Below, piece after piece: positions 8,382-15,968 of a stretch of 64,000 nt of DNA (the stretch's first letter is position 1; each line of letters opens with the position of its first letter). The notes beneath the pieces are model-generated. The model searched no databases and was not told the origin of the DNA. It worked only from the letters and a program-made list of their open reading frames with translations. This DNA is from Nocardia sp. NRRL S-836 (GTDB lineage Bacteria; Actinomycetota; Actinomycetes; Mycobacteriales; Pseudonocardiaceae), in the NCBI RefSeq assembly GCF_001279525.1, contig NZ_LGDY01000113.1:1-64000 (forward strand), in the 5' to 3' direction. The position numbers were made by a program, and so were the translations under genes.

Positions 8382-9688
8382 CCCCTTTCCACACCCCGGA
8401 AGACGTCGAGAACGCGGTCGCCAAGGCCGCCGCTGTCGCACCGGAGCTCGCCGCGCTGCCCGCTCACCGCAGGGCCGCCGCGCTGGACCACGTGTCGCGG
8501 CGGCTGGCCGAGCGCGCGGAGGAGTTCGCGCAGGCCATCAACGACGACTCGGGCAAGCCGCTGAAGTGGGCGCGGGTCGAGGTGACCCGCGCGATCTCCA
8601 CGTTCCGCTGGGCCGCGGAGGAGGCCCGCCGGTTCTCCGGCGAGCTGCAGCGCCTCGACACCGACCCGGCCGCCGAGGGACGGCTCGCGCTGGTGCGCCG
8701 GGTGCCGCGCGGACCGGTGCTGGGCATCGCGCCGTTCAACTTTCCGCTGAACCTCGTGGCGCACAAGGTGGCTCCGGCGCTCGCGGTCGGCGCGCCGATC
8801 GTGCTCAAGCCCGCGCCGGCCACGCCGAAGGCGGCGTTCCTGCTCGGCGAGCTGCTGGCCGAGACGGACCTGCCGGACGGCGCGTGGGCGGTGCTGCACC
8901 TGGCCAACGAGGACACCGCGCGGCTGGTGGAGGACCCGCGGCTGCCGGTGGTGTCGTTCACCGGGTCCGGCCCGGTCGGCTGGGGCATCAAGGACCGGGT
9001 GCCGCGCAAGCACGTGACGCTGGAGCTCGGTGGCAACGCGGCCGCGATCGTCGCACCCGACTGGCCGGACGTCGAGTTCGCCGCCCAGCGCATCGCCACG
9101 TTCGCTATGTACCAGGCCGGGCAGTCGTGCATCTCGGTGCAGCGCGTGTACGTGCACACCGACGTCTACGACGCGGTCGCGGAAGCCGTTGTGCGGCACG
9201 TGACCAAGCTCGACGTCGCCGGTGACGTCGGGCCGCTGGTCAACGACGCCGCGGCGGAACGGGTCGAGGCGTGGGTGCGGGAGGCCGGCGCCACCGTGCT
9301 CACCGGCGGCACCCGCGACGGCCGCACCTACGCGCCGACCGTGCTGACCGACGTGCCCGAGGCCGCGAAGGTGAACGCCGAGGAGGTGTTCGGCCCGGTG
9401 GTCACGCTCACCCGCGTGGACAGCGTCGAGGAGGCGTTCGACCGGGTCAACTCGTCGCGGTACGGCCTGCAGGCGGGGCTGTTCACCACCGACGTGCGGC
9501 TCGCTTTCCGCGCGGCGCAACGACTCCAGGTCGGCGGCGTGATCGTCGGCGACGTGCCGAGCTACCGCGCGGACCAGATGCCCTACGGCGGCGTGAAGGA
9601 GTCCGGCATCGGGCGGGAGGGCCTGCGCGCGGCGATGGACGACCTCACCGAGCAGCGGGTGCTCGTGCTGACCGGCCTGGAGCTGTGA
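8378..9688 (+). CDS. NAD(P)-dependent aldehyde dehydrogenase, probable succinate-semialdehyde dehydrogenase
   Basis: The protein has 436 residues from ATG 8378, which has GAAGGAG upstream and overlaps the gabT stop by four bases. The aldehyde dehydrogenase core is intact: GIAPFNFPLNLVAHK, nucleotide-binding FTGSGPVGWGI, the general base in LELGGNAAAIV, the catalytic Cys in YQAGQSCISVQRV, and C-terminal YGGVKESGIGREG. It is shorter than typical SSADHs (about 450-490) because the N-terminus is trimmed. Coupling to gabT indicates oxidation of the semialdehyde produced by the transaminase, but substrate is inferred from context. Confidence 0.85.
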   Translation: MTPFHTPEDVENAVAKAAAVAPELAALPAHRRAAALDHVSRRLAERAEEFAQAINDDSGKPLKWARVEVTRAISTFRWAAEEARRFSGELQRLDTDPAAEGRLALVRRVPRGPVLGIAPFNFPLNLVAHKVAPALAVGAPIVLKPAPATPKAAFLLGELLAETDLPDGAWAVLHLANEDTARLVEDPRLPVVSFTGSGPVGWGIKDRVPRKHVTLELGGNAAAIVAPDWPDVEFAAQRIATFAMYQAGQSCISVQRVYVHTDVYDAVAEAVVRHVTKLDVAGDVGPLVNDAAAERVEAWVREAGATVLTGGTRDGRTYAPTVLTDVPEAAKVNAEEVFGPVVTLTRVDSVEEAFDRVNSSRYGLQAGLFTTDVRLAFRAAQRLQVGGVIVGDVPSYRADQMPYGGVKESGIGREGLRAAMDDLTEQRVLVLTGLEL

Positions 9689-9702
9689 CGGCCGAGGTGC
9701 GG

Positions 9703-9762
9703 TAGCGGCTGGACGTCGCGTGCCTGGAATCGTTGGGGCACAGGCATTGCGTCCAGCCGCTA
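9703..9762. terminator. Long bidirectional hairpin
   Basis: TAGCGGCTGGACG and CGTCCAGCCGCTA form a perfect 13-bp outer stem, and TGCCTG/CAGGCA extends it inside. It lies 14 bp after the dehydrogenase stop and covers the stop codon of the opposing 18-codon ORF. It can terminate both transcripts. Confidence 0.7.
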
Positions 9763-9816
9763 GTCGTACCCGCGGATGTGCCCGTCTTCGTCGGCGAGAA
9801 TGTCGTGGCGGTCCAT
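9760..9816 (-). CDS. Putative 18-residue microprotein
   Basis: The frame encodes MDRHDILADEDGHIRGYD and then TAG. It is preceded by a textbook AAGGAG eight bases from the ATG and ends within a strong hairpin terminator, so it has the anatomy of a short independent transcription unit. The peptide is acidic, hydrophilic and without signal or membrane segment. I do not recognise it. It could be a real microprotein or a leader-like RNA. Confidence 0.4.
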   Translation of the reverse strand: MDRHDILADEDGHIRGYD

Positions 9817-9979
9817 GTCACGCTCCTTACGTCGTGGCTGACCCCTACCAAGCTAAGGCTCCGCCGTCGTCTTGGGGAGCGAATTTGTGCGCCGATCGGG
9901 CTAGTCACGGATTAGCGAGGGAGCCGCCGCGCCACCACGTGTCGCCGGTAAACGGGTCGCCCGCGCCCCGGCAACGTTC

Positions 9980-9985
9980 TACGGT
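9980..9985 (+). promoter_or_regulatory. -10 element (TACGGT) for leaderless transcript
   Basis: TACGGT lies seven bases before the ATG at 9993, and there is no Shine-Dalgarno sequence. This spacing is the actinobacterial pattern for transcription starting at the initiation codon. Confidence 0.5.
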
Positions 9986-9992
9986 CCACCGA

Positions 9993-10703
9993 ATGGATCT
10001 TTCCTCCCTCGCCGTGCCGCACACCCTGGCCCACCTGACACCGCTGCTGCCACCGGCCCCGGCACGCGTCCTGGAGGCCGGTTGCGGCCGCGGCGCACTG
10101 GCCGCCGCGCTGGCGGAGCTGGGCCACGACGTCACCGGCGTCGACCGCAACGCCGAGATGGCCGCCGCGGCACGGGAACGCGGCGTCGACGTCCTCCACG
10201 CCGACCTGCTCGACGTGTCGGGCGAGTACGACGTCGTGCTGTTCACGCGCTCGCTGCACCACGCGGAAGACCTGGACGCCCTCCTCACCCACGCCGTGAC
10301 CCTGCTCGCGCCGGGTGGGCGGCTCGTGGTCGAGGAGTTCGGCTGGGAACGCGTCGACCAGGCCGCCGCGGAGTTTGTCCTCGACTCCGGCGCGCTGCTC
10401 CGCGCGGCCGGCGTGCTCGACACGGAGACGCCCGCGACGGACCTGCTCGGCGCGTGGGTCGAGCGGCACGAGCACCTGCACCGGGGCAGCGCGATGCTCG
10501 CCGCGCTCGGCCGGTTCGGTGCACTGACCACTGTGGACACCCCGATGCTGTGGCGCATGGTCGACGGCCGCGGTGGCCGGTGGCGCGACGCGGACCGCGC
10601 TCCCGACGTCCTCGCCGCCCTGCGTGCGGGCGAGGAACGCCGTCTCGCCGCGGGCACCCTCCCGCACGTGGGCATCGCCGCCAGCGCCTTGATCTCCACC
10701 TAG
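9993..10703 (+). CDS. Class I SAM-dependent methyltransferase
   Basis: This 236-residue cytosolic methyltransferase has the SAM-binding motif I VLEAGCGRGALAAAL near residue 26, the acidic ribose-binding residue in VTGVDRN near 50, DVVLFTRSLHHAED near 80 (the UbiE/Methyltransf_11 pattern) and LAPGGRLVVEEFGW near 105. The methyl acceptor is unknown. It starts with a leaderless promoter and stands alone between a hairpin and the next gene. Confidence 0.8.
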   Translation: MDLSSLAVPHTLAHLTPLLPPAPARVLEAGCGRGALAAALAELGHDVTGVDRNAEMAAAARERGVDVLHADLLDVSGEYDVVLFTRSLHHAEDLDALLTHAVTLLAPGGRLVVEEFGWERVDQAAAEFVLDSGALLRAAGVLDTETPATDLLGAWVERHEHLHRGSAMLAALGRFGALTTVDTPMLWRMVDGRGGRWRDADRAPDVLAALRAGEERRLAAGTLPHVGIAASALIST

Positions 10704-10766
10704 CTGGAGCTCCTAGGGTCGCCCCGACGGGTTCTTCCGACTGGTTCTTCCGACGTGGGGGTTGTG

Positions 10767-11726
10767 ATGCGTGCGGTTCGAGTGCATGAGTTCGGCGGGC
10801 CCGAGGTGCTCCGCGCGGAGGAGGTGCCCGACCCGGTCGCCGGGCCCGGACAGGTCGTGGTCGGCGTCGAGGCCGCCGACGTGATCTTCCTCGACACGCT
10901 GCTGCGGCGCGGCTGGGGCGTCGACATCTTCCCCACGCACCCGCCGTACGTACCCGGTGGTGGCGGCGCGGGGCACGTGCTGTCGGTCGGCGACGGCGTG
11001 GACCCGGCCTGGGTCGGCAGGCACGTCATCGCCCGCGGGCCCGGTGGGTACGCCGAGCAGGTGGTCTGCGCGGTCGAGGACGTCGTCGCGGTGCCGGACG
11101 GCCTGGGCTCGCGGGAGGCCGCCGCGGTGCTGCACGACGGCGCCACCGCCGTGATGCTCCTGGGCCGGGCCGAGATCGCGGCGGGCGACTGGGTCCTCGT
11201 CGCGGCGGCGACCGGTGGGGCGGGCTCGCTGCTGGTGCAGCTGGCTCGGGGCGCCGGTGCGCGGGTCGTCGCGGCCGCGCGCGGTGAGCACAAGCTCGCG
11301 CTGGCCCGTGAGCTGGGGGCGGAGCTGGCGGTCGACTACTCGCTCGACGGGTGGCAGGAGCAGGTCGTGGCGGCAACCGGCGGGGTGGCCGTGGCGTTCG
11401 ACGGCGCGGGCGGGCCGCTGGGCAGGGCGGTGTTCGAGACCGTGGCGCGTGGCGGGCGGTTCGTCACCTACGGCACATCGGACGGGTTCGCCGACATCGA
11501 CCCGGACGTGGCCGCGGAGCGCCAGGTGCGCGTGGACAACGCGTTGGCGGACGGACCGCCTGCCCCGGCGACCGTGCGTGCGCTGCTCACGGAAGCGCTC
11601 GCGCTCACGGCGCAGGGCCGTATGCGCCCGGTCATCGGTGCGACGTACCCGTTGGCACAGGCCGAGAAGGCACACCGGGCGCTCGAAGAACGCACGACGC
11701 TCGGCAAGTCGCTCCTGCTGGCCTGA
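10767..11726 (+). CDS. Quinone oxidoreductase / zinc-independent medium-chain dehydrogenase
   Basis: The protein has 319 residues from ATG 10767 (MRAVRVHEFGGPEVL), with a G-rich ribosome-binding stretch upstream. The GroES-like N-terminal half begins in the manner of NADPH:quinone reductases (QOR/Zta1), and the Rossmann half carries VLVAAATGGAGSLLVQLARGAGARVVAAARGEHK near 150. Catalytic zinc-ligand cysteines are absent, as in quinone or enone reductases. The expected activity is NADPH-dependent reduction of quinones or alpha,beta-unsaturated carbonyls. It probably forms its own unit. Confidence 0.85.
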   Translation: MRAVRVHEFGGPEVLRAEEVPDPVAGPGQVVVGVEAADVIFLDTLLRRGWGVDIFPTHPPYVPGGGGAGHVLSVGDGVDPAWVGRHVIARGPGGYAEQVVCAVEDVVAVPDGLGSREAAAVLHDGATAVMLLGRAEIAAGDWVLVAAATGGAGSLLVQLARGAGARVVAAARGEHKLALARELGAELAVDYSLDGWQEQVVAATGGVAVAFDGAGGPLGRAVFETVARGGRFVTYGTSDGFADIDPDVAAERQVRVDNALADGPPAPATVRALLTEALALTAQGRMRPVIGATYPLAQAEKAHRALEERTTLGKSLLLA

Positions 11727-11744
11727 CGGCGTTCCAGCGGCGTT

Positions 11745-12212
11745 CTAGCGCACGGCGGTCTCGGTGACCGCCCTCAGCGCCGCCACCACGGCCGAGAACG
11801 GCGGCAGGAACGGCTTGCCGACCGGGGTCTCCCCCAGCCACCCGACGCCACCGCGGTCGATCCGCGACGGCGGCAACGGCACGAGCGTGCCCAGCCGGTG
11901 CGTCAGCGCGCCGCGGGCACGCAGGCGGATCAGGTTGACCTGCGAGGCCTCGTCGGCGGACTCGGTGAGGATGAGCCACCGCCCGGGAGGCCCCGGCAGC
12001 GCGACCACCGGGCCGCCGAGCATCCGCACGGACAGGTAGTGCCGCACCTGGCCGCCGATGCCGGAGCCGAGCTCGACGGCGGAGACCTGGTGGTCCGTCG
12101 TCAGCAGCAGCCTGTTCTCCGAGCGCAGCACCAGCCAGCCCCAGTCCGAGTAACGTTCGATCGCGCTGGAGAACGTGTCGAGTTGCGGTAGTACTCCCTT
12201 AGGCGAGTTCAT
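11745..12212 (-). CDS. Uncharacterised actinobacterial protein, weakly like a primase/polymerase N-terminal domain
   Basis: This 155-residue protein starts at ATG 12212-12210, with a GAGGGTGAG ribosome-binding site; a GTG five codons upstream overlaps that site and is unlikely. It contains RYSDWGWLVLRSENRLLLTTDHQVSAVELG, then GPPGRWLILTESAD and LVPLPPSRI-RGGVGWLG. The LPPSR-type motif recalls short actinomycete proteins annotated as bifunctional DNA primase/polymerase-like, but catalytic acidic residues are not evident. Function is unknown. It is convergent with the oxidoreductase gene. Confidence 0.5.
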   Translation of the reverse strand: MNSPKGVLPQLDTFSSAIERYSDWGWLVLRSENRLLLTTDHQVSAVELGSGIGGQVRHYLSVRMLGGPVVALPGPPGRWLILTESADEASQVNLIRLRARGALTHRLGTLVPLPPSRIDRGGVGWLGETPVGKPFLPPFSAVVAALRAVTETAVR

Positions 12213-12324
12213 GGATCTCACCCTCACTTCATTGAGGTGTAACTCCGATCACACGATTTGACTCTTCGCCGCCATGAACTCACTATCGGGCCGCCATCGG
12301 CACACTTGAACGGGGCTGGAGAGC

Positions 12325-13647
12325 GTGACTCACCTGCGTGAACGCCATTTGACCATGATCGCGCTGGGTGGCGTGATCGGCGCCGGTCTGTTCGTCGGAA
12401 CCGGCGCGGGCATCGCCGTCGCGGGCCCGGCCATCCTCATCTCGTTCGCATTGGCCGGAATTCTGGCCCTGCTCGTGATGCGCATGCTCGCCGAAATGGC
12501 GGCCGAACACCCCAGTGGCGGCGCGTTCTCCGTGCACGCGGAAAAGGCGATCGGGCCGTGGGCCGGTTTCACCGTCGGCTGGACCTACTGGTGCGCGGTC
12601 GTCGTGGTGCTGGCCGTCGAGGCGACCGGGGCGGCGAAGATCGCGTCCGGCTGGCTGCCGGCCGTGCCGCAGTGGGCGTGGGTGCTGATCTTCATGTCGG
12701 TCCTGACCGCCGTGAACCTCGCGAACGTGCGCAACTTCGGCGAGTTCGAGTTCTGGTTCGCGGGCCTCAAGGTCGCCGCGATCGTGCTGTTCCTGCTGCT
12801 CGGTGGCGCCGCGATCCTCGGCCTGCTGCCCGGCGTCGACTCGCCGGGTCTCGCGAACCTGCGCGACTTCGCACCCAACGGCTGGGGTGCCGTCGTCGCC
12901 GGCCTGATGGCGGTGGTGTTCGCGTTCGGCGGCCTGGAGGTCGTCACGATCGCCGCCGCCGACGCCGAGAACCCCGAGCGGGCCATCGGGAAGGCCGTGC
13001 GCACGTCCATCACCCGGCTGCTGGTGTTCTACCTGGGCTCGATGGCGGTCGTCGTGACCCTGTTGCCGTGGAACGACTCCGAGGTCGGCGCCAGCCCGTA
13101 CGTGGCGGTGCTGAACAGGATCGGCATCCCCGGCGCCGCGCAGATCATGAACGTCGTCATCTTCGTGGCGCTGCTCAGCGCCGTCAACGCCACCCTCTAC
13201 GGCGCCGCCCGCATGCTGTCCTCGCTCGCCGAGCGCGGCGAGGCGCCGAAGTCGTTGCTGGACCGCCGCAACGGCGTGCCGCGCAACGCCGTGCTGGCGT
13301 CGGTCGCGTTCGGGTTCGTCTCGGTGCTGCTGAACTACCTGTGGCCGGACACGGTGTTCCTGCTGCTGCTCAACGCCGTGGGCTCGGCGCTGCTGGTGGT
13401 GTGGGGGTTCATCGCGGTGTCCCAGCTGCGGCTGCGCCGGACGATCGCCCGGCCGGCCGTGCCGATGTGGGGCCACCCCTACCTGTCCTGGCTCGCGCTG
13501 GCCGGGATCGTGGCGATCATCGGGCTGATGCTGGCCGACGACCGGGCCCGCGGGCAGATCCTGTCCACGGGCGTGCTGGTCGCCGTCATCGCGGCCGCCG
13601 GGGTGGGCAGGTCGGCGCTGCGCCGGCGCGGCGCCGACCGGACCTGA
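12325..13647 (+). CDS. Amino-acid permease, APC superfamily (GABA/aromatic permease-like)
   Basis: The 440-residue membrane protein starts at GTG 12325 just after GGAGAG. It opens with RERHLTMIALGGVIGAGLFVGTGAGIAVAGPA, the hallmark first helix of the AAT/APC family, in which the GAGLFVG break binds the substrate backbone. About 12 hydrophobic helices follow, including FGGLEVVTIAAADAENPERAIGKAV near residue 195-220, the conserved cytoplasmic loop. It should import an amino acid or GABA by proton symport. The gabT unit 4 kb away makes GABA an attractive but unproven substrate. It ends at a strong shared terminator. Confidence 0.88.
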   Translation: MTHLRERHLTMIALGGVIGAGLFVGTGAGIAVAGPAILISFALAGILALLVMRMLAEMAAEHPSGGAFSVHAEKAIGPWAGFTVGWTYWCAVVVVLAVEATGAAKIASGWLPAVPQWAWVLIFMSVLTAVNLANVRNFGEFEFWFAGLKVAAIVLFLLLGGAAILGLLPGVDSPGLANLRDFAPNGWGAVVAGLMAVVFAFGGLEVVTIAAADAENPERAIGKAVRTSITRLLVFYLGSMAVVVTLLPWNDSEVGASPYVAVLNRIGIPGAAQIMNVVIFVALLSAVNATLYGAARMLSSLAERGEAPKSLLDRRNGVPRNAVLASVAFGFVSVLLNYLWPDTVFLLLLNAVGSALLVVWGFIAVSQLRLRRTIARPAVPMWGHPYLSWLALAGIVAIIGLMLADDRARGQILSTGVLVAVIAAAGVGRSALRRRGADRT

Positions 13648-13698
13648 CGGCGGGAACTCCGCGCCCCGCAACGACTCCGGTCGCCCAGGTGACACACG

Positions 13699-13725
13699 GC
13701 TGCCGCGGATCCAGTCCGCGGCAGC
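13699..13725. terminator. Bidirectional terminator between permease and NlpC/P60-like gene
   Basis: GCTGCCGCGGA and TCCGCGGCAGC form a perfect 11-bp stem with a 5-nt loop, placed between two convergent stop codons. Confidence 0.75.
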
Positions 13726-13735
13726 CGCTCGTTGC

Positions 13736-14278
13736 CTAGTCGACGATGTTCCTGAGCCGCACCGCGTGGTACTTGCTGTCCGGCTCGAGCCCGTACCGCA
13801 GCACCCGGTGGTCGGTGCCGTGCCCACCGCGCTGCTCGTACGCCAGGTATTCGGTCCGGTCGGTCGTGGTCCACCTCTCGAAGATCACCACGTGCCGGAA
13901 GTCGGCGGGCCCGGGCTCGTCCACGGCGTCGATGAACAGGTCACCCGGCTTCAGCTCCGCGACGGGCACCGGAACCGTGTACCTCGGCGACACCAGCGCG
14001 ACGGTGTCCGGCCCGCCCCTGGGGTACACATTTCCCAGCTTCGCCGCCATGGACACATATCCGGAGCAGTCCTGCCGGTATCCGTCCACCCAGAACTGCT
14101 CCATGCTGTACGGCACCTGCGCGCCGTTGTCCGCCGTCAGCCAACCGGCCGCGCGCTGCAGCATCTCGGCCCTCGTGACCTGCGGTGTCACCGGTGCGGA
14201 CGGCTCCGCGTGGACCGCGGGCGCGGTCACGAGCGCCAGGCTCAGAACTGCGGCGAGCACCGATGAAACGAACTTCAT
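13736..14278 (-). CDS. Secreted NlpC/P60-like hydrolase
   Basis: The 180-residue protein has a Sec signal peptide (KFVSSVLAAVLSLALVTAPAVHA, residues 2-24) and a small cysteine-peptidase-like domain. The candidate nucleophile is in YRQDCSGYVSMAAKLG (Cys about 71), followed by LKPGDLFID and the candidate catalytic His in FRHVVIFERW (about 129). This Cys-His spacing and the GD-F motif match NlpC/P60 or CHAP-type enzymes that cleave peptidoglycan peptides. It starts at ATG 14278 with AGGGGTG upstream. Cell-wall turnover is the likely role. The family assignment is by motif only. Confidence 0.7.
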   Translation of the reverse strand: MKFVSSVLAAVLSLALVTAPAVHAEPSAPVTPQVTRAEMLQRAAGWLTADNGAQVPYSMEQFWVDGYRQDCSGYVSMAAKLGNVYPRGGPDTVALVSPRYTVPVPVAELKPGDLFIDAVDEPGPADFRHVVIFERWTTTDRTEYLAYEQRGGHGTDHRVLRYGLEPDSKYHAVRLRNIVD

Positions 14279-14434
14279 CTTTCACCCCTGCTGCGAGTGG
14301 AGCCCGATCTCGCTTTCCACGACAGCAGCGGCAGGTGGCGAAGTCAAAGGTTTACCCGCACAACAGCCGGGTAGGCCGGCCTGCGGTTAACCCGGTCGAG
14401 CGCGACCACCCCACGACCGTGTGAACGCGGTGTC

Positions 14435-14689
14435 CTAGGCCGACTTCTGAGGCGTCAGCAGCTCGTTGATCGCGTCCAGCGAGATGCCCAGCGCACCCGC
14501 GAGCGCGGCGATGGTGAAGAACGACGGCGTGGGAGCGCGACCGGTCTCGATCTTGCGCACCGTCTCGGCGGACAGACCGGCCCTGGCCGCGATCTCGACC
14601 ATGCTCGCCTGACCGCGCGCGTCGCGCAGCAACTGCCCGAGCCGCCTGCCCCGCTCCCGCTGCAGCGAACTCAAGGGGATGCGCACCAT
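14435..14689 (-). CDS. Small XRE-family regulator
   Basis: This 84-residue protein starts at ATG 14689 (MVRIPLSSLQRERGRRLGQLLRDARG). It is a bare Cro/C1 helix-turn-helix: SMVEIAARAGLSAETVRKIETGRAPTPSFFTIAALAGALGISLDAI, with KIETG where WE-G is usual. It belongs to a compact actinomycete family that I recognise by its IPLSSxxRERG opening. No effector domain is present. It is divergent from the structured RNA/12-codon ORF at 14.8 kb and might regulate it. Confidence 0.75.
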   Translation of the reverse strand: MVRIPLSSLQRERGRRLGQLLRDARGQASMVEIAARAGLSAETVRKIETGRAPTPSFFTIAALAGALGISLDAINELLTPQKSA

Positions 14690-14784
14690 GCCCGCGGATT
14701 CTACGCCTACTTCGGCCCGCGGTCGGCGTGAGAAAAGTCCATTGCGACGCGAGCCGACCACCGCATAAGTTCGAAGTACACAAG

Positions 14785-14945
14785 AGAGGAGGTGGTCCAA
14801 AGTTGTATAGCTATCGGACTCGTGAGGTGGCTGTCCGCTAGGACCAGCCCTCGGTGACGCCTAAGCGAATACCAGGCAGCCACCCGGCCCCCGGACTTCG
14901 AGCACTGGTCCTGCTCGGCCCGCTCACGCGGGAGTCGTCCGGGGG
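14785..14945 (+). ncRNA. Structured RNA / leader with 12-codon ORF
   Basis: The region begins with GAGGAGGTGGTCC, almost complementary to the 3' end of 16S rRNA over 12-13 nt. It continues through a 12-codon ORF and contains GGTGGCTG (14826-14833) pairable with CAGCCACC (14877-14884). It closes with CCCCCGGAC (14888-14896) pairing perfectly with GTCCGGGGG (14937-14945). No gene follows on this strand, because the next gene (udgX) is opposed. This looks like a free-standing small RNA or micro-ORF unit. Confidence 0.45.
14803..14841 (+). CDS. 12-codon ORF with extended Shine-Dalgarno
   Basis: TTG at 14803 opens the frame LYSYRTREVAVR and then TAG. The GGAGG core lies 10 bases upstream within an unusually long anti-SD match. 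The peptide is basic. It may be a microprotein or a ribosome-loading leader that controls RNA folding, since the sequence after the GAGGTGGCTG part of the ORF pairs with it. Confidence 0.4.
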   Translation: MYSYRTREVAVR

Positions 14946-14961
14946 TTGTCCCATTTCCGGG

Positions 14962-15591
14962 CTACAGGACCTTCTTCAACGCCTTGAGGTCGGCCACGAA
15001 CGCGTCGTACGCGGTGGTGTAGTCCTCGGCCCGCAGCACGGACGAGGGGTGCACGGTCACCCCGACCCGCAGCCCGTCGTGCTCCACGACCTCGCCGCGG
15101 TGCTCGGTGAGCTTGAACGAGGGCCCGAGCAACGCCTTCGCCGCCACGGCCCCCAGGCACACGACCAGCTCCGGCTTGACCACGCGCAGCTCCTCGCGCA
15201 GCCACGGGAAGCACGCGACCACCTCGGAGCGGCGGGGCTGCTGGTGGATCCTGCGCTTGCCGCGCTCGGTGAACTTGAAGTGCTTGACCGCGTTCGTCAG
15301 GTAGACCTCGGGCCGGGAGATGCCGGCGGCGTCCAGCGCCTTGTCCAGCAACCGGCCGGCCGGGCCGACGAACACGTGCCCCTCGACGTCCTCGTGGTCG
15401 CCGGGCTGCTCCCCCACCATCATCAGCCGGGCCTTCACCGGGCCCTCGCCGAACACCGTCTGGTGGGCGTCGCGGTACAGCTCGCAGCCGCGGCAGCCGG
15501 CGGCGGCGGAACGCAACGCCGCCCAGCCCTTCCCCTCGGGGACGAACTGGGCGGCGGAAGCGGTGGTGTTACTCGGCCGAGCGGAAGGCAT
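14962..15591 (-). CDS. udgX: UdgX, uracil-DNA-binding/glycosylase family 4 relative
   Basis: The 209-residue protein has motif A as GEQPGDHED (residues 60-68), four cysteines placed for a [4Fe-4S] cluster (C33, C36, C127, C145), and the UdgX-specific loop KRRIH (about residues 112-116, in ERGKRRIHQQPRRSEVV). Its His116 corresponds to the histidine that, in Mycobacterium smegmatis UdgX, forms a covalent bond with DNA after uracil excision. Motif B is VHPSSVLR. It therefore probably caps uracil lesions in DNA rather than simply removing them. It overlaps csbD by 23 bp and is likely transcribed from the same stress promoter. Confidence 0.9.
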   Translation of the reverse strand: MPSARPSNTTASAAQFVPEGKGWAALRSAAAGCRGCELYRDAHQTVFGEGPVKARLMMVGEQPGDHEDVEGHVFVGPAGRLLDKALDAAGISRPEVYLTNAVKHFKFTERGKRRIHQQPRRSEVVACFPWLREELRVVKPELVVCLGAVAAKALLGPSFKLTEHRGEVVEHDGLRVGVTVHPSSVLRAEDYTTAYDAFVADLKALKKVL

Positions 15592-15748
15592 CCTTGACCT
15601 TCTCGCCGGCCTGCTTCAGAGAGCCCTTGGCGCGCTCGGCACGGCCCTCGGCCTGCCACTGCTCGTTGTCCGTGGCGTCGCCGATGGCTTCCTTGGCACG
15701 GCCCTTGAGCTCTTCGGCCTTGTTCTCGATCTTGTCGTCGGCACCCAT
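15569..15748 (-). CDS. csbD: CsbD-family stress protein
   Basis: This 59-residue, highly charged protein (MGADDKIENKAEELKGRAKEAIG, ...DNEQWQAEGRAERAKGSLKQAGEKVKDAF) is a canonical CsbD, a small predicted four-helix general-stress protein of unknown biochemical role. The ATG at 15748 has GAAGGAG eight bases before it. A sigma-B/sigma-F-like promoter lies about 40 bp upstream. The 3' end overlaps the udgX start, coupling the two. Confidence 0.9.
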   Translation of the reverse strand: MGADDKIENKAEELKGRAKEAIGDATDNEQWQAEGRAERAKGSLKQAGEKVKDAFRSAE

Positions 15749-15789
15749 GGATCAGGCTCCTTCGTTAGCCGTCAGCTACGTTGATCGGT

Positions 15790-15813
15790 TACCCGGCGAG
15801 CACCGTCCGAAAC
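15790..15813 (-). promoter_or_regulatory. Sigma-B/sigma-F-type promoter for csbD-udgX
   Basis: Reading leftward the sequence is GTTT, 15 bases, then GGGTA, which fits the GTTT-N14-16-GGGTA consensus of SigB/SigF-like sigma factors. It sits about 42 bp before the csbD ATG. Confidence 0.65.
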
Positions 15814-15844
15814 AGTTGATAAGGTGATCACTCGCGGTTGAGAA

Positions 15845-15879
15845 CCCAGCCGCAAGCCGATGAGACGGCTTGCTCTGGG
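15845..15879. other. Hairpin between divergent csbD and ANTAR genes
   Basis: CCCAG and GCAAGCCG pair with CGGCTTGC and CTGGG around a 6-nt ATGAGA loop, with a small internal bulge. It lies about 90 bp before the ANTAR start and could be part of its 5' UTR. The loop does not match the canonical A..G pattern of ANTAR target hexaloops. Confidence 0.35.
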
Positions 15880-15968
15880 TGTGCCCGCCCTTCGCAAGAT
15901 GAGCTACTCCGAGCGACGTCGTCCACCGGCATGCCGCTGTGACCATGACGACGTGAAAGGAGTCGGCG

